A stretch of DNA of 64,000 nt, from positions 1 to 64,000 of the forward strand of contig NZ_OBMT01000002.1 in NCBI RefSeq assembly GCF_900217815.1, written 5' to 3'. Below, piece after piece: positions 49,432 to 58,255 of the stretch (positions are counted from its first letter, which is position 1; each line of letters starts with the position of its first letter). The stretch comes from Rhodobacter maris (GTDB taxonomy: Bacteria > Pseudomonadota > Alphaproteobacteria > Rhodobacterales > Rhodobacteraceae). The notes beneath the pieces are model-generated. The model was not told the DNA's origin and ran no database searches. It worked only from the letters and a program-made list of their open reading frames with translations. The position numbers were made by a program, and so were the translations under genes.

Positions 49432-49524
49432 TTGACGCGCGCATTCTTCGTCGCTAGCGTTCACGCCAATGATATAGTCGGCCAGTCCGACAGGGGGAGA
49501 AGGGCTCTGGAAACGGAGCCCTTC
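49432..49524 (+). promoter_or_regulatory. Promoter and leader hairpin upstream of ialB-like gene
   Basis: TTGACG at 49432-49437 and TAGCGT at 49455-49460 with a 17-base spacer form a reasonable sigma-70 promoter. The presumed leader then carries a 9-bp hairpin GAAGGGCTC/GAGCCCTTC (49499-49507 with 49516-49524, loop 8). A further inverted repeat CTGTCAG/CTGACAG brackets about 49555-49615. The leader of roughly 190 bases before the ATG could be regulatory. Confidence 0.4.
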
Positions 49525-49657
49525 ATCATTTCGGTGTTACCGCCTCTCACGCAACTGTCAGCCCTCCGGGGAGGTCAAACCGGCCCCTGGCGCGGATTTT
49601 TGCCTGACAGTGCCGGGAGCCCATGCTAAATCGGCGTCATCCCCGTGGAGGAAAAAC

Positions 49658-50272
49658 ATGAAAAGACAGAGCATATCCCTCGCCCTCGCCCTGAGCCTCA
49701 GCCTTGCCGCACCGATGGCGCTGGCGCAGGAAACTCCGGCCGCCGACGCCGCGACCCCGGCCGCACCGGCAACGGAAGCGCCCGCTGCGCCGCCAGCCGC
49801 CTCGGCGGAGGGCCCTGGCACGACCTATATCAAGAACACTTTCGACGACTGGCAGGTGCAATGCCTGCGCACCGAGAACGGCAGCGACCCCTGCGAGATG
49901 TTTCAGGTGCTGAAAGACGGCGAAGGCACGCGGACGGCCGCGATCTCGATCATGCAGCTGCCCAAGCCCGAGGGCGAGGCCGTCGCGGGCGCTACGATCA
50001 CCACTCCGCTCGAAACCCTGCTCACCCGCGGCGTTGGCCTGCAGATCGACAGCCAAAAGCCGCTCGCGCTGCCCTTCAACGTCTGCACGCAGGGCGGCTG
50101 CTTCGCCAATGTGTTGCTCAAACCCGCCGATCTTGACCTGTTCAAGAAGGGCAACAAGATCGCGATGACCGTGGTTGCCGCCGCGGCGGCAGACAAGCCG
50201 GTGGAGCTGACGATCTCACTCAAGGGATTCACGGCCGCCTTCGACGCGCTGGCCGTGAAGCCCGCGGAATAA
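49658..50272 (+). CDS. IalB-family periplasmic protein
   Basis: 204 residues. Sec signal (ISLALALSLSLAAPMALAQE, cleaved near 24), an Ala/Pro/Thr-rich linker to about 50, then an invasion-associated locus B domain: DDWQVQCLRTENGSDPCEMF, PLALPFNVCTQGGCFANVLL and a final LSLKGFTAAFDAL. The paired cysteines suggest disulfides. IalB proteins are periplasmic and their role in free-living alphaproteobacteria is unclear. GGAGGAAAAAC precedes the ATG at 49658; a bidirectional terminator follows. Confidence 0.88.
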   Translation: MKRQSISLALALSLSLAAPMALAQETPAADAATPAAPATEAPAAPPAASAEGPGTTYIKNTFDDWQVQCLRTENGSDPCEMFQVLKDGEGTRTAAISIMQLPKPEGEAVAGATITTPLETLLTRGVGLQIDSQKPLALPFNVCTQGGCFANVLLKPADLDLFKKGNKIAMTVVAAAAADKPVELTISLKGFTAAFDALAVKPAE

Positions 50273-50287
50273 GCCATTCAACAAAAA

Positions 50288-50316
50288 GAAAACGCCGCCC
50301 TCAGGGGCGGCGTTTT
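50288..50316. terminator. Bidirectional terminator
   Basis: AAAACGCCGCCC / GGGGCGGCGTTTT around a three-base loop, flanked by A and T runs on each side. It lies between the convergent ialB-like and fabF-like genes and can end both. Confidence 0.9.
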
Positions 50317-50346
50317 GCGGGCAGTCTCTCGGAACGAATCCCGGCC

Positions 50347-51555
50347 TCAGAACCGCCCGAGCACGAGCACCGCATTGAGCCCGCCGAAGGCGAAGGCATT
50401 GCTCATGACCGTATCGACCCGCGCCTCACGCGCGATATTCGGCACCACGTCGAGCGGACAGTCCGGATCAGGGCTGTCAAAGTTCACCGTGGGGGCAATG
50501 ACCCCCTCTTTCAGCGCCATCAGACAGGCAAGCAATTCGACAGCGCCCGTCGCGCCGATGCAATGGCCATGCATCGCCTTGGTCGAGGAAACCGGCACAT
50601 GCGCGCCGCGATCGCCGAAGACCTCAAGGATCGCCGCCGCCTCGGTACGGTCATTGGCGGCAGTGCCCGTGCCATGAGCGTTGATGTACTCGACATCCGA
50701 AGCGGCGATCCCGGCATCGACCAGCGCGCCACGCATCGCCCGCGCCGCCCCGTCACGCGAAGGCATGACGATATCAACCGCATCAGATGTCATGCAAAAA
50801 CCTTTGATTTCACAAAGAATATTTGCGCCGCGCGCTCGCGCTCCCTCAAGACTTTCAAGCACGAAGACGCCGGCCCCTTCGCCTTGCACCATGCCATTTC
50901 GGCTCGCTGAAAAGGGGCGGCAGCCGTCAGGAGACATCACCCGCAGCCCCTCCCAGGCCTTCAGACCGCCAAAATTCAGCATCGATTCCGCGCCGCCCGC
51001 CAGCATGCCATCCGCCATGCCGGAGCGGATCATCTGGAACGCCAGACCAAGCGCGTGGTTTGAGCTTGCGCAGGCCGTCGCCACTGCGAAACTCGGCCCC
51101 ATCAGCCCCCACTCCATCGACAGATGCGAAGCGGCGGCATTGCTCATAAGACGCGGCACGGTGAAAGGATGAACCCGGTTCTTTCCCTCTGCATAAACGG
51201 CGCGATAAGCCTCGTTCACCGTCGCATTGCCACCGCCCGCCGTGCCAATAATCGCGCCCCAGCGTGTCGGATCAGCCGGAACAGCGGTGAGCCCGGCTTG
51301 CGCCATCGCTTCGCGCGCGGCCACCAGGGCAAACTGGGTAAAGCGGTCATAGAAGGAAATCTTGCCCTTCTCGAAGAGCCTCTCGGGCGTAAAGCCACGC
51401 ACCTGCGCGCCGATCTGCACCGTCAGCCGCTCGACATCGGCAAACTCCAGCGACCCGATGCCGCAGCGCCCCTCACGCATCGCGGCAAGCGTTCCTGCCA
51501 CATCCGGGGCCAGCGCATTGACCGTTCCGGCCCCGGTGACAACGACTCGCCTCAT
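50347..51555 (-). CDS. Beta-ketoacyl-ACP synthase (FabF-like)
   Basis: 402 residues. A condensing enzyme with the Cys-His-His triad visible: Cys162 in VATACASSNHALG, His in NAHGTGTAANDRTEA and His in STKAMHGHCIGATGAVE. The ending SNAFAFGGLNAVLVLGRF is typical of type II synthases. It sits three bases after its own acyl carrier protein gene and near an lpxD homologue, which points to a dedicated acyl chain for an envelope lipid rather than housekeeping fatty acid synthesis. Substrate chain length is not inferable. Confidence 0.9.
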   Translation of the reverse strand: MRRVVVTGAGTVNALAPDVAGTLAAMREGRCGIGSLEFADVERLTVQIGAQVRGFTPERLFEKGKISFYDRFTQFALVAAREAMAQAGLTAVPADPTRWGAIIGTAGGGNATVNEAYRAVYAEGKNRVHPFTVPRLMSNAAASHLSMEWGLMGPSFAVATACASSNHALGLAFQMIRSGMADGMLAGGAESMLNFGGLKAWEGLRVMSPDGCRPFSASRNGMVQGEGAGVFVLESLEGARARGANILCEIKGFCMTSDAVDIVMPSRDGAARAMRGALVDAGIAASDVEYINAHGTGTAANDRTEAAAILEVFGDRGAHVPVSSTKAMHGHCIGATGAVELLACLMALKEGVIAPTVNFDSPDPDCPLDVVPNIAREARVDTVMSNAFAFGGLNAVLVLGRF

Positions 51556-51558
51556 GCC

Positions 51559-51816
51559 TCAGGCCAGCTCCGGCGTCGAGATCAGCCGCTCGACCGCGCG
51601 CACGATCGCGCCGACCGAAGAGATGTCGAAATCATTCTGCGTCGGCTCGTTGGCGTTGAAAGGCACGGAAATTCCAAAGGTTTCTTCGATCGAGAAGATC
51701 ATTTCGACGAGCCCGAGGCTGTCGAGCCCCAGTTCTTCAAGTGTCATGTCCGAGCGTACATCGGACGGGTCCATCGCGGCTTCACGCGCGATGATGGAGA
51801 GAATCTCTTGCTGCAT
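51559..51816 (-). CDS. Acyl carrier protein
   Basis: 85 residues, acidic and helical. The phosphopantetheine attachment Ser is Ser33 in LGLDSLGLVEMIF. The start ATG at 51816 has GAGG seven bases upstream; an in-frame ATG four codons earlier is less likely. It overlaps neither neighbour but is 3 bases from the ketoacyl synthase and about 20 from the lpxD homologue stop, so all three are probably co-transcribed. It is divergent in sequence from housekeeping AcpP. Confidence 0.9.
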   Translation of the reverse strand: MQQEILSIIAREAAMDPSDVRSDMTLEELGLDSLGLVEMIFSIEETFGISVPFNANEPTQNDFDISSVGAIVRAVERLISTPELA

Positions 51817-51836
51817 GTCGGGCCTCATCTTGCAGG

Positions 51837-52937
51837 TTACTCCGTGCCCTCCTTTTGCGAGTATTTTGTAACAGTTTCCCGAAGCTCCGCAACTTGCGCG
51901 AAGAGTCGCGGCAGGCGGCGGATGTTCTTCCACGCCTCGACATGCGTTTCCATCTTCACGGCGGGGTAGCCCAGAAGCACCCGCCCCGCCGGCGCATTGG
52001 TGAAAATCTTGGTCGCGCCCCCCGCGATCACGTCATCGCCCACGAAAATATTGTCGTTCACCCCGCATTGGCCCCCAAGCACTACCCTATCGCCGATTCG
52101 TGACGAGCCCGCGATGCCGACCTGCCCGCAGAGCAGACAATCGCGCCCGATCTGCACATTGTGGCCGACATGGACGAGGTTATCGAGCTTGGTGCCCGAG
52201 CCGATGGCGGTGGCGCGCACCGTGCCACGGTCAATCGCCGCATTGGCGCCAATCTCGACATCGTCGCCAATCACCACCGTGCCAAGGCTGTGAATCCGGG
52301 TCCAGCTTTGCTCGGTGATCGCGTCACGCTGGCCGAGCGTTTCGCGGATTTCCTCAACGCCGGATTTCTCGGGGGTGACGAAAGAGAAACCATCCGAACC
52401 GATAATCGCGCCCGGCTGGGCGATAAACCGATCCCCAACGACCACCCGCGCACCAATCTTTACTCCTTGCATAATAAGAGCTTGATCGCCGATCCTCACA
52501 TGCTCTGCGATGCAGGCATGCGCCGCGATCCTGGCCTTCGGGCCAATTTTCGCGCCCCGTCCGATCACCACGAATGGCCCGATCGCGGCGCCCGCGCCGA
52601 TCTCCGCGGAAGGATCAATGACTGCGGTGGGATGGATCCCCGGCGCGATCTCGGGGCCCGGATCGAAAGCCTTGGAGAGCCCCGCCATGGCGAGCCGCGG
52701 CCGGGCCACGAAGATCGCCGCCTTCAAACCGAGAGCCTGCCAGTCCGTCCCCTCGGGGAGGATCGCGGCAAGGGCCTGCCCCTGCGCAAGGCCGGGGATG
52801 TATTTCGCACTCATCGCCAAGGCGATCTGCTTTGGCCCCGCCGATTGCGGCTCGGAAGCCCCCTCGATCGGCAAGGACAGATTTCCCTCAGCCCGTGCCG
52901 CCAATGCCCGTGCGATGGTTTCGACCGTCTGCGCCAT
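51837..52937 (-). CDS. lpxD: LpxD-type UDP-acylglucosamine N-acyltransferase
   Basis: 366 residues. The N-terminal uridine-binding domain (1-110) is followed by a left-handed beta-helix of hexapeptide repeats (115-320; e.g. IGPFVVIGRGAKIGPKARIA) with the catalytic His in LDNLVHVGHNVQIG and a C-terminal helix. LpxD adds an (R)-3-hydroxyacyl chain from ACP in lipid A synthesis. It lies beside an ACP and ketoacyl synthase rather than in the usual bamA-lpxD-fabZ-lpxA cluster, so it could be a second, specialised copy. Confidence 0.88.
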   Translation of the reverse strand: MAQTVETIARALAARAEGNLSLPIEGASEPQSAGPKQIALAMSAKYIPGLAQGQALAAILPEGTDWQALGLKAAIFVARPRLAMAGLSKAFDPGPEIAPGIHPTAVIDPSAEIGAGAAIGPFVVIGRGAKIGPKARIAAHACIAEHVRIGDQALIMQGVKIGARVVVGDRFIAQPGAIIGSDGFSFVTPEKSGVEEIRETLGQRDAITEQSWTRIHSLGTVVIGDDVEIGANAAIDRGTVRATAIGSGTKLDNLVHVGHNVQIGRDCLLCGQVGIAGSSRIGDRVVLGGQCGVNDNIFVGDDVIAGGATKIFTNAPAGRVLLGYPAVKMETHVEAWKNIRRLPRLFAQVAELRETVTKYSQKEGTE

Positions 52938-52981
52938 GTTCGCCTCTTGGTGCCCGGCGCCAGTGCGCCCTCACGTGAGAC

Positions 52982-54613
52982 TTAATTCGTCAGGGTCGTC
53001 AATTCCACCCCTGCCTTCGCCAACGCGGTATAGAGCGCGGCGTCCCGGCCATAGACATCGTGGCGATACTCGATCCGCCCGCGCGCATTCGGCCAGGCGG
53101 TGAAATAGACCAGATGCACCGGAACGGGCGCATCGAGCCGCACCGTCGTCTCTGCCCCGGTCTTCAGGACTTTCTGAAAATAGTCTTGTGGGTCATCCAC
53201 TTGCCGGGCGAGGAGGGCATAGGCGAGATCGAAGGGCCGCCCCACCCGGATACAGCCATGCGAGAAATCGCGCACCTCGCGCTGGAACAGCGACTTCGAG
53301 GGCGTATCATGCAGATAGATGTTATAAGGGTTCGGGAACAGGAATTTGACGAGCCCGAGCGCATTGCCCTGCGAGGGCGGCTGGCGCATCGCAAAAGGAA
53401 AATTGCGCGCATTATAGGCGGCAAAATCCACCCCCTCGCGCGAGATGGTGCGGCCGCGGCTGTCCACAAGCTGGATATGCCCCGCCGCGCCCGGGTTCCG
53501 CTGCATCATCGGGAGATATTCCTTGACGGTGATCGAGCGCGGCACCGACCAGCTCGGGTTGATCACCATCATTTCCATCTCGTCGGAGAATTCGGGCGTG
53601 CGGCGGTCCGGGCGGTTCTGGCCAACCACGGTCACGGTCTCGAAGCTCACCTTGCCGTCGTCGATGATCCGGGCGCTGAAATCGGCAATATTCACCCAGA
53701 TATGGCGTTTGCCCAGATCGCGCCCGTTGAGCCAGCGTGCGCGCTCCATCGCCACGAGCACCGATTTGAGCCGCTCTTCGGCGGCAACGTTGATTTCGGC
53801 AAGCGTCGCCTCGCCCGCGACGCCATCGGCTTTCATGCCAAGGTCGAACTGGTAGCTTTGCACCGCCTTTTGCAGCGCAGCATCATAGGTGGCCGAAACC
53901 GAGCGGCCGAGATACCCCATCTTCATCAGCCGGTCGCGCAGCGCCACCACGGCCGCACCGCTTTCGCCGGGGCCGAGGCGTCTGGCGGGAACCGGATTGC
54001 CCCAACCGCCCTGGCCGATCTGCGCCGCAAGTTGCAGCCGCGCGCGCATAAGGTTGGCATATTGCGGAGTTTTCGGCGCCAGATCGCGCAAGAAATGCTC
54101 GGGCGACGGCGCTGCAAGGAGCGCGGACAGAAGCGCTGCCGGATCGGGGCGCTTGATCTCGCGCACGATCCCGGCATCGATCTTTTCCGGTTCGAGCGCT
54201 CCCGAGGAAATATCGCGCGCCCAGGCGAGATAGGCAAGCGACACGGCGGCCTCAAGCTGGCCGCGCTCGCGTTCGGTCTCGATCGTGGCGAAGCGCGCCA
54301 GCAAGGTCTCTGCCTGATAGCGCGCAACCGGGAGCCCATGTGCCCCGGCCTGATCGAGCGCGGCGAAAAAAGCGGCCCGGCGCGGCGCCGCGGCAGCATC
54401 GGTCCAGACCGGTGCATAGGCCCGCGCGGCATAAAAGGCGCCAAGCGCAGGCTCGGCCGCCGCCGCTTCCGCCACAGCCTGAGAAAACCCCGAGATCGCG
54501 GGGGCCTGAGCGAGCACCGGCGCAGCCAAAAGCCCCGGCCCGAGACTCGTGCCCCCCAGCAGACATGCCACGAGAGCCCTGCGCCCAAGTCCGCGCCAAT
54601 CGCATCCGATCAT
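52982..54613 (-). CDS. Murein L,D-transpeptidase (YcbB-like)
   Basis: 543 residues. An N-terminal signal (about 1-36), a large helical subdomain (40-240), a peptidoglycan-binding domain (about 200-265; VVALRDRLMKMGYLGR, QSYQFDLGMKADGVAGEATL) and a YkuD catalytic domain (300-490) with the nucleophile motif SHGCIRVG near residue 460. It makes 3-3 cross-links in peptidoglycan or attaches envelope proteins. The length matches YcbB/LdtD. The upstream intergenic space of about 310 bases (54614-54925) has a divergent DUF882 gene and no other gene. Confidence 0.9.
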   Translation of the reverse strand: MIGCDWRGLGRRALVACLLGGTSLGPGLLAAPVLAQAPAISGFSQAVAEAAAAEPALGAFYAARAYAPVWTDAAAAPRRAAFFAALDQAGAHGLPVARYQAETLLARFATIETERERGQLEAAVSLAYLAWARDISSGALEPEKIDAGIVREIKRPDPAALLSALLAAPSPEHFLRDLAPKTPQYANLMRARLQLAAQIGQGGWGNPVPARRLGPGESGAAVVALRDRLMKMGYLGRSVSATYDAALQKAVQSYQFDLGMKADGVAGEATLAEINVAAEERLKSVLVAMERARWLNGRDLGKRHIWVNIADFSARIIDDGKVSFETVTVVGQNRPDRRTPEFSDEMEMMVINPSWSVPRSITVKEYLPMMQRNPGAAGHIQLVDSRGRTISREGVDFAAYNARNFPFAMRQPPSQGNALGLVKFLFPNPYNIYLHDTPSKSLFQREVRDFSHGCIRVGRPFDLAYALLARQVDDPQDYFQKVLKTGAETTVRLDAPVPVHLVYFTAWPNARGRIEYRHDVYGRDAALYTALAKAGVELTTLTN

Positions 54614-54925
54614 CGTAAATCCCCTGAAATCATCTGGAAGAGCCTGTGGGAAAAACGCGAAACTGTCCAGAGAACCCGTAAAACAAGGGGAATTCCGCTG
54701 CGCCTTGCCCCGCGAAGCGATGCAAACGCGCCACAGCGCAGAATCCTGCCGCCAGAACGGGGCAATCCGGCAAGAATCTGCCGAAAGGTAGGGAAACCCC
54801 TACTTTAGGGGAAATGACAATTTGAATCATGCGAGGCGCTATGCCATAACATTTCCACGGTGAATGGTTAAATTTGGTTGAAAGCCGCTGGTACAAACGG
54901 CACAGACCGAGGGACAGGCAAACCG

Positions 54926-55486
54926 ATGAGCATGATAACGACGTCCCGTCGGGGACTTCTCGCGGCCTTCGCGTCCACGATGGTGGTTGCGGCGCCCACA
55001 ATGAGCAACGCCTTCGGGCTGCTGCGCGGCGCAGGCGATATTCGGCAGATCCGGATGTATTCGGGGCGGACCGGTGAGAGCCTCGACATGATCTACTGGA
55101 TCGAGGGCAAGTACATCCCGGAAGCGCTGAAAGAGATCAACACCTTCATGCGCGACTGGCGCACCGATCAGGTCAAGGTCATGGACCCCCGCACGATCGA
55201 CATCGCCGCTGCCTCGCATCGGCTGATGGATACGCGCGAACCCTATATGCTCCTTTCCGGCTACCGCTCGCCCGCAACCAATGCGATGCTGCGTGCCCGC
55301 TCCCGCGGCGTGGCGAAGAACTCGCTCCACATGCAGGGCATGGCCGCCGACCTACGGCTCAAGTCGCGCTCGGTGCCGCAGATCTATTCCGCCGCGATGG
55401 CCTGCCATGCGGGCGGTGTCGGCAAATATCCCCGTTCGAATTTCGTGCATATGGATTGCGGTGCGGTGCGCACCTGGAACGGCTGA
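54926..55486 (+). CDS. DUF882/MepK-like peptidoglycan endopeptidase
   Basis: 186 residues. A twin-arginine-like signal (TTSRRGLLAAFAST) is followed by a YcbK/M15-type domain: SGYRSPATNAMLRARSRG, metal ligands in NSLHMQGMAADLRL and FVHMDCGAVRTW. The E. coli homologue MepK cleaves 3-3 cross-links. It is divergent from an L,D-transpeptidase that makes such links, a functionally tidy pair. The ATG at 54926 is favoured because it begins the signal peptide. Confidence 0.9.
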   Translation: MSMITTSRRGLLAAFASTMVVAAPTMSNAFGLLRGAGDIRQIRMYSGRTGESLDMIYWIEGKYIPEALKEINTFMRDWRTDQVKVMDPRTIDIAAASHRLMDTREPYMLLSGYRSPATNAMLRARSRGVAKNSLHMQGMAADLRLKSRSVPQIYSAAMACHAGGVGKYPRSNFVHMDCGAVRTWNG

Positions 55487-55516
55487 TACGCTCCGATCCG
55501 CGAACTCTCGCATGAA

Positions 55517-55545
55517 ACAGGCGCCGTCTTCCGGCGCCTTTTCCT
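55517..55545 (+). terminator. Terminator of DUF882 gene
   Basis: AGGCGCCG / CGGCGCCT with a five-base loop followed by TTTCCTTT, 30 bases after the stop. Confidence 0.85.
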
Positions 55546-55555
55546 TTATGAGCAG

Positions 55556-55584
55556 GAAAAAGCCCCCGTTTCCGAGGGCTTGTG
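55556..55584 (-). terminator. Terminator of cytochrome b gene
   Basis: On the minus strand AGCCCTCG / CGGGGGCT-type stem around GAAA followed by a run of five Ts, 20 bases past the stop of the cytochrome b gene. Confidence 0.75.
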
Positions 55585-55602
55585 TTCCATACCTCAGAAG
55601 CC

Positions 55603-56271
55603 TCAATCCTTGTAGAGCGGCACCGCCCGCACCAGACCCTTCTGCTCAAGGAAGGCTTCCTCTTCGGGGTTCAGATCCACCCGGTCATAGCCCGAGATCA
55701 TCGGCTGCACGTGGCGTTTGAAGCCATGGCCGATGGTGAGCAGGTAGATATGCGCCACAACGAAAGAGGCGATGGCAAAGGCGGCGAAGACATGCAGGTT
55801 CGCCACCAGCGTCAGCCAGAGCCCCTGCCCGTCAACAAAGTCCCAGAAGCCATAGCTGAGATAGATCAGTCCGGTCACCCAGATCGCCGGAAAGAGGACC
55901 ATCTTCAGCGCAAAATAGGCCGCCGCCTGCAGCGGGTTGTGGCGTCGCTCCAGCGTTTTGGAATAGGGGTGCGGCTCGCCCCGAAACACACCGTAGGCGT
56001 AGAATCGCGCTACCTTGACGAGGCCGGTGAGCCGCGGAATGAACTGTTTCCAGCCATGCGTGGTGAAAAGCCAGAAGGTGGCGAAAACCCAGAGCACCAA
56101 AAGCGCGATCGCCACAAGCGAATGCACCGTGACCGCGAGGCCAAAAGGCATCACCTGATGCAGACCCATGATCCGCGCGCCGGTAAACATCAGCGCCACG
56201 ATCGAGGCCGCCTGCGACCAGTGCCAGAGCCGGTTGAAGCGGCTGTAAACCTTGACGCAACGCTCAGTCAT
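55603..56271 (-). CDS. Membrane cytochrome b (b561/DsrM-like)
   Basis: 222 residues with about four membrane helices and candidate heme-ligand His in RLWHWSQAASIVALMF, AVTVHSLVAIAL, VANLHVFAAFAI and VVAHIYLLTIGH. It should move electrons between the quinone pool and the periplasmic octaheme cytochrome encoded just upstream, whose stop it overlaps by 8 bases. The ATG at 56271 starts the natural N-terminus; a longer frame upstream lies within the cytochrome c gene. Resembles the cytochrome b subunits of formate dehydrogenase or thiosulfate reductase. Confidence 0.85.
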   Translation of the reverse strand: MTERCVKVYSRFNRLWHWSQAASIVALMFTGARIMGLHQVMPFGLAVTVHSLVAIALLVLWVFATFWLFTTHGWKQFIPRLTGLVKVARFYAYGVFRGEPHPYSKTLERRHNPLQAAAYFALKMVLFPAIWVTGLIYLSYGFWDFVDGQGLWLTLVANLHVFAAFAIASFVVAHIYLLTIGHGFKRHVQPMISGYDRVDLNPEEEAFLEQKGLVRAVPLYKD

Positions 56272-58021
56272 GATGAGCCCCTTTCGATTTCCGGCCAAAC
56301 ACCCGCAAGATGCCGTGGAAGCCCACCCCAAGCGCCGCAAGCATCAGCAGCACGATCCCGATCTTGCCGCCGATATTGAGCCCGCCGGGCACATAGATGC
56401 CGGCAATCCCCGCCATCCGCCCGTTCTCGGCGTGGCACGCGGCACACTCGAGCGCATCCTCCTTCGGCGCGACCTGGTGCGCGATCGGCCAGTACATGTA
56501 GGTTTTCGCAAAGTCGAAATGCCCGGAATACGGCAGACCGACATAGTCCATCCCGGCGCGCAGCGATTTCTCCCAGTCGAAATAGGACCAGAGCGCGGCA
56601 CCGTCCCCGGGACCATAAACGTGGTTGAACAGAAGCACGTTGCGCTCGGTGTCATAAGCCTGCTTGCCCTCCATCCGCTTGAACGGAAAGATCCGCGCAT
56701 CGGGCGCTCCAGGTTCACCTTCGAAGTGGTTGATCTCGATCACTTTCGTTGGGTCGATCTGTTCCTCCGGCAGGGTGAACCGCGCCACGCCGTTCGACCA
56801 CTGATAATAAGGCACGACGTTTTCACCCCAGGCGAAATCCCCCTTGGTCGAAAGATAGGTGTGCAGCTCCTTGCCGTTGCCCTGGGTGTAGCCATGCTCG
56901 GAAATCGGCTTGCCATCGGCACTCAAACGCCCCGCCGTGGACCAATCCCACCACGTTTTGGTGGCCACGCCGCCACGGGCAAATTCCGGGATATGGCAGC
57001 TTTGGCAGGCCACACGGTCGGTGTGATCGTTGAGCTTCATCGCCAGAAGCGGGTTTGGCCCCTTGTGCGGCTGATCGCTGTGGCAGGAACTGCACGACGC
57101 GGTCTCGCGCGCGGCGCCCGGTGCACGGTCTGCGGCATGAGGGTCGACCACATCTCCCGCATAGCGCGAGCCCGCCAGAACGTGCTTGTCGGAAACATGG
57201 CAGGCCTCGCAGGTCATGTTCGCGCCATCGCGCGACATGTGCACATCCACCGAACGCGGCGGATCAAAGAGCACCGAGGAGAGATCGCCGTGTTTGACGT
57301 TATCTCCGCCGCCGCCGTAAAAGTGGCAGTTGCCGCAATTCTCGCGCCCCGGCATGCCGACGGAAAGGGCGGCCTCGGCCAGATCCACCGCATGCACCGG
57401 CGCACCGGTGATGGTTTTCGCGGTGTCTTTCACCGGATCAAGCGGCGGATTACCGGCAAGGTTGTCCTGCTTGGCATATTGGCCCGAGGTATCATGGCAG
57501 ACAAGGCAGTCCACCTTGGTCGGCTCCGAGGGCGGCGGGGCACGCACATCGTCCCAGCCATAGCCGACATGGCACGAGGTGCAGCGCACTTCATTTGAGG
57601 CAACATTGCCACAGAACGCATTGAGCTCATGCGCCTTTCCAAGCTGCTGCCCGGTGGCTGCGTTCTCATAACTCCAGCTCCAGTGCACCGAATGCATGAC
57701 CTGGTTCGAGGCTTCAGTATGGCAGCTCAGACAGGCGGCCGTGACTTCGGGACCAGAGGAAAACGGGCCTTTCAGGATCTCGAATTTCGAGTGATCTGCG
57801 GTTATCGGTGCGACCGGGTCCGTAAACCGGGCGGCATGGGCCGCAAGTTCGCTCCGGGCGGGGCGTGATTGGGCGCCCATCGGCGGGGTTTGCTCCGGGG
57901 AGGATGGCTCGACGGATGCTGCGGGGGTCTGTGGTGCGGGCGTCTCTTGCGCGCCGCTCGGCCCCGCTGCGAGGACAAGCGCCAGCACGCTGGCGCCCAC
58001 TCGCAAGGCGGTGAGTTTCAT
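56264..58021 (-). CDS. Octaheme c-type cytochrome (tetrathionate reductase family)
   Basis: 585 residues. A Sec signal (1-24), a Pro/Thr/Ser-rich linker to about 55, eight C-x-x-C-H heme sites near residues 97, 147, 172, 229, 271, 310, 339 and 526, and a C-terminal membrane helix (about 555-573). The number, spacing and long gap before the last heme fit octaheme tetrathionate reductase (OTR), which reduces tetrathionate, nitrite and hydroxylamine in vitro. The additional membrane anchor and the overlapping cytochrome b gene suggest a quinol-linked complex. The ATG at 58021 begins the signal peptide. Confidence 0.92.
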   Translation of the reverse strand: MKLTALRVGASVLALVLAAGPSGAQETPAPQTPAASVEPSSPEQTPPMGAQSRPARSELAAHAARFTDPVAPITADHSKFEILKGPFSSGPEVTAACLSCHTEASNQVMHSVHWSWSYENAATGQQLGKAHELNAFCGNVASNEVRCTSCHVGYGWDDVRAPPPSEPTKVDCLVCHDTSGQYAKQDNLAGNPPLDPVKDTAKTITGAPVHAVDLAEAALSVGMPGRENCGNCHFYGGGGDNVKHGDLSSVLFDPPRSVDVHMSRDGANMTCEACHVSDKHVLAGSRYAGDVVDPHAADRAPGAARETASCSSCHSDQPHKGPNPLLAMKLNDHTDRVACQSCHIPEFARGGVATKTWWDWSTAGRLSADGKPISEHGYTQGNGKELHTYLSTKGDFAWGENVVPYYQWSNGVARFTLPEEQIDPTKVIEINHFEGEPGAPDARIFPFKRMEGKQAYDTERNVLLFNHVYGPGDGAALWSYFDWEKSLRAGMDYVGLPYSGHFDFAKTYMYWPIAHQVAPKEDALECAACHAENGRMAGIAGIYVPGGLNIGGKIGIVLLMLAALGVGFHGILRVFGRKSKGAHHD

Positions 58022-58182
58022 GGTCCCTCCCCTGGCTTTGGCTCTTCGCTCGGTATGCGTTTCGAAGTCTCCTATGGTATTCTGATACACGCATCCGTGA
58101 ATGCGAATTAAGTGACTGTGTCACACAGGCGCAGCGAAACAATGTCGCAATCCCACAGAAGCACCACGGGATCCCCGTTATG

Positions 58183-58210
58183 CAAAAGGCGCGCCCCTGA
58201 AGGGCGCGCC
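58183..58210 (-). terminator. Terminator after cheD
   Basis: On the minus strand GGCGCGCCC / GGGGCGCGCC-type stem followed by TTTTGC, 46 bases after the cheD stop. Confidence 0.85.
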
Positions 58211-58255
58211 TGAACGTCATGCGCTGGCGTGCGAAAGCCTTCGGCCTTGGCCGGA

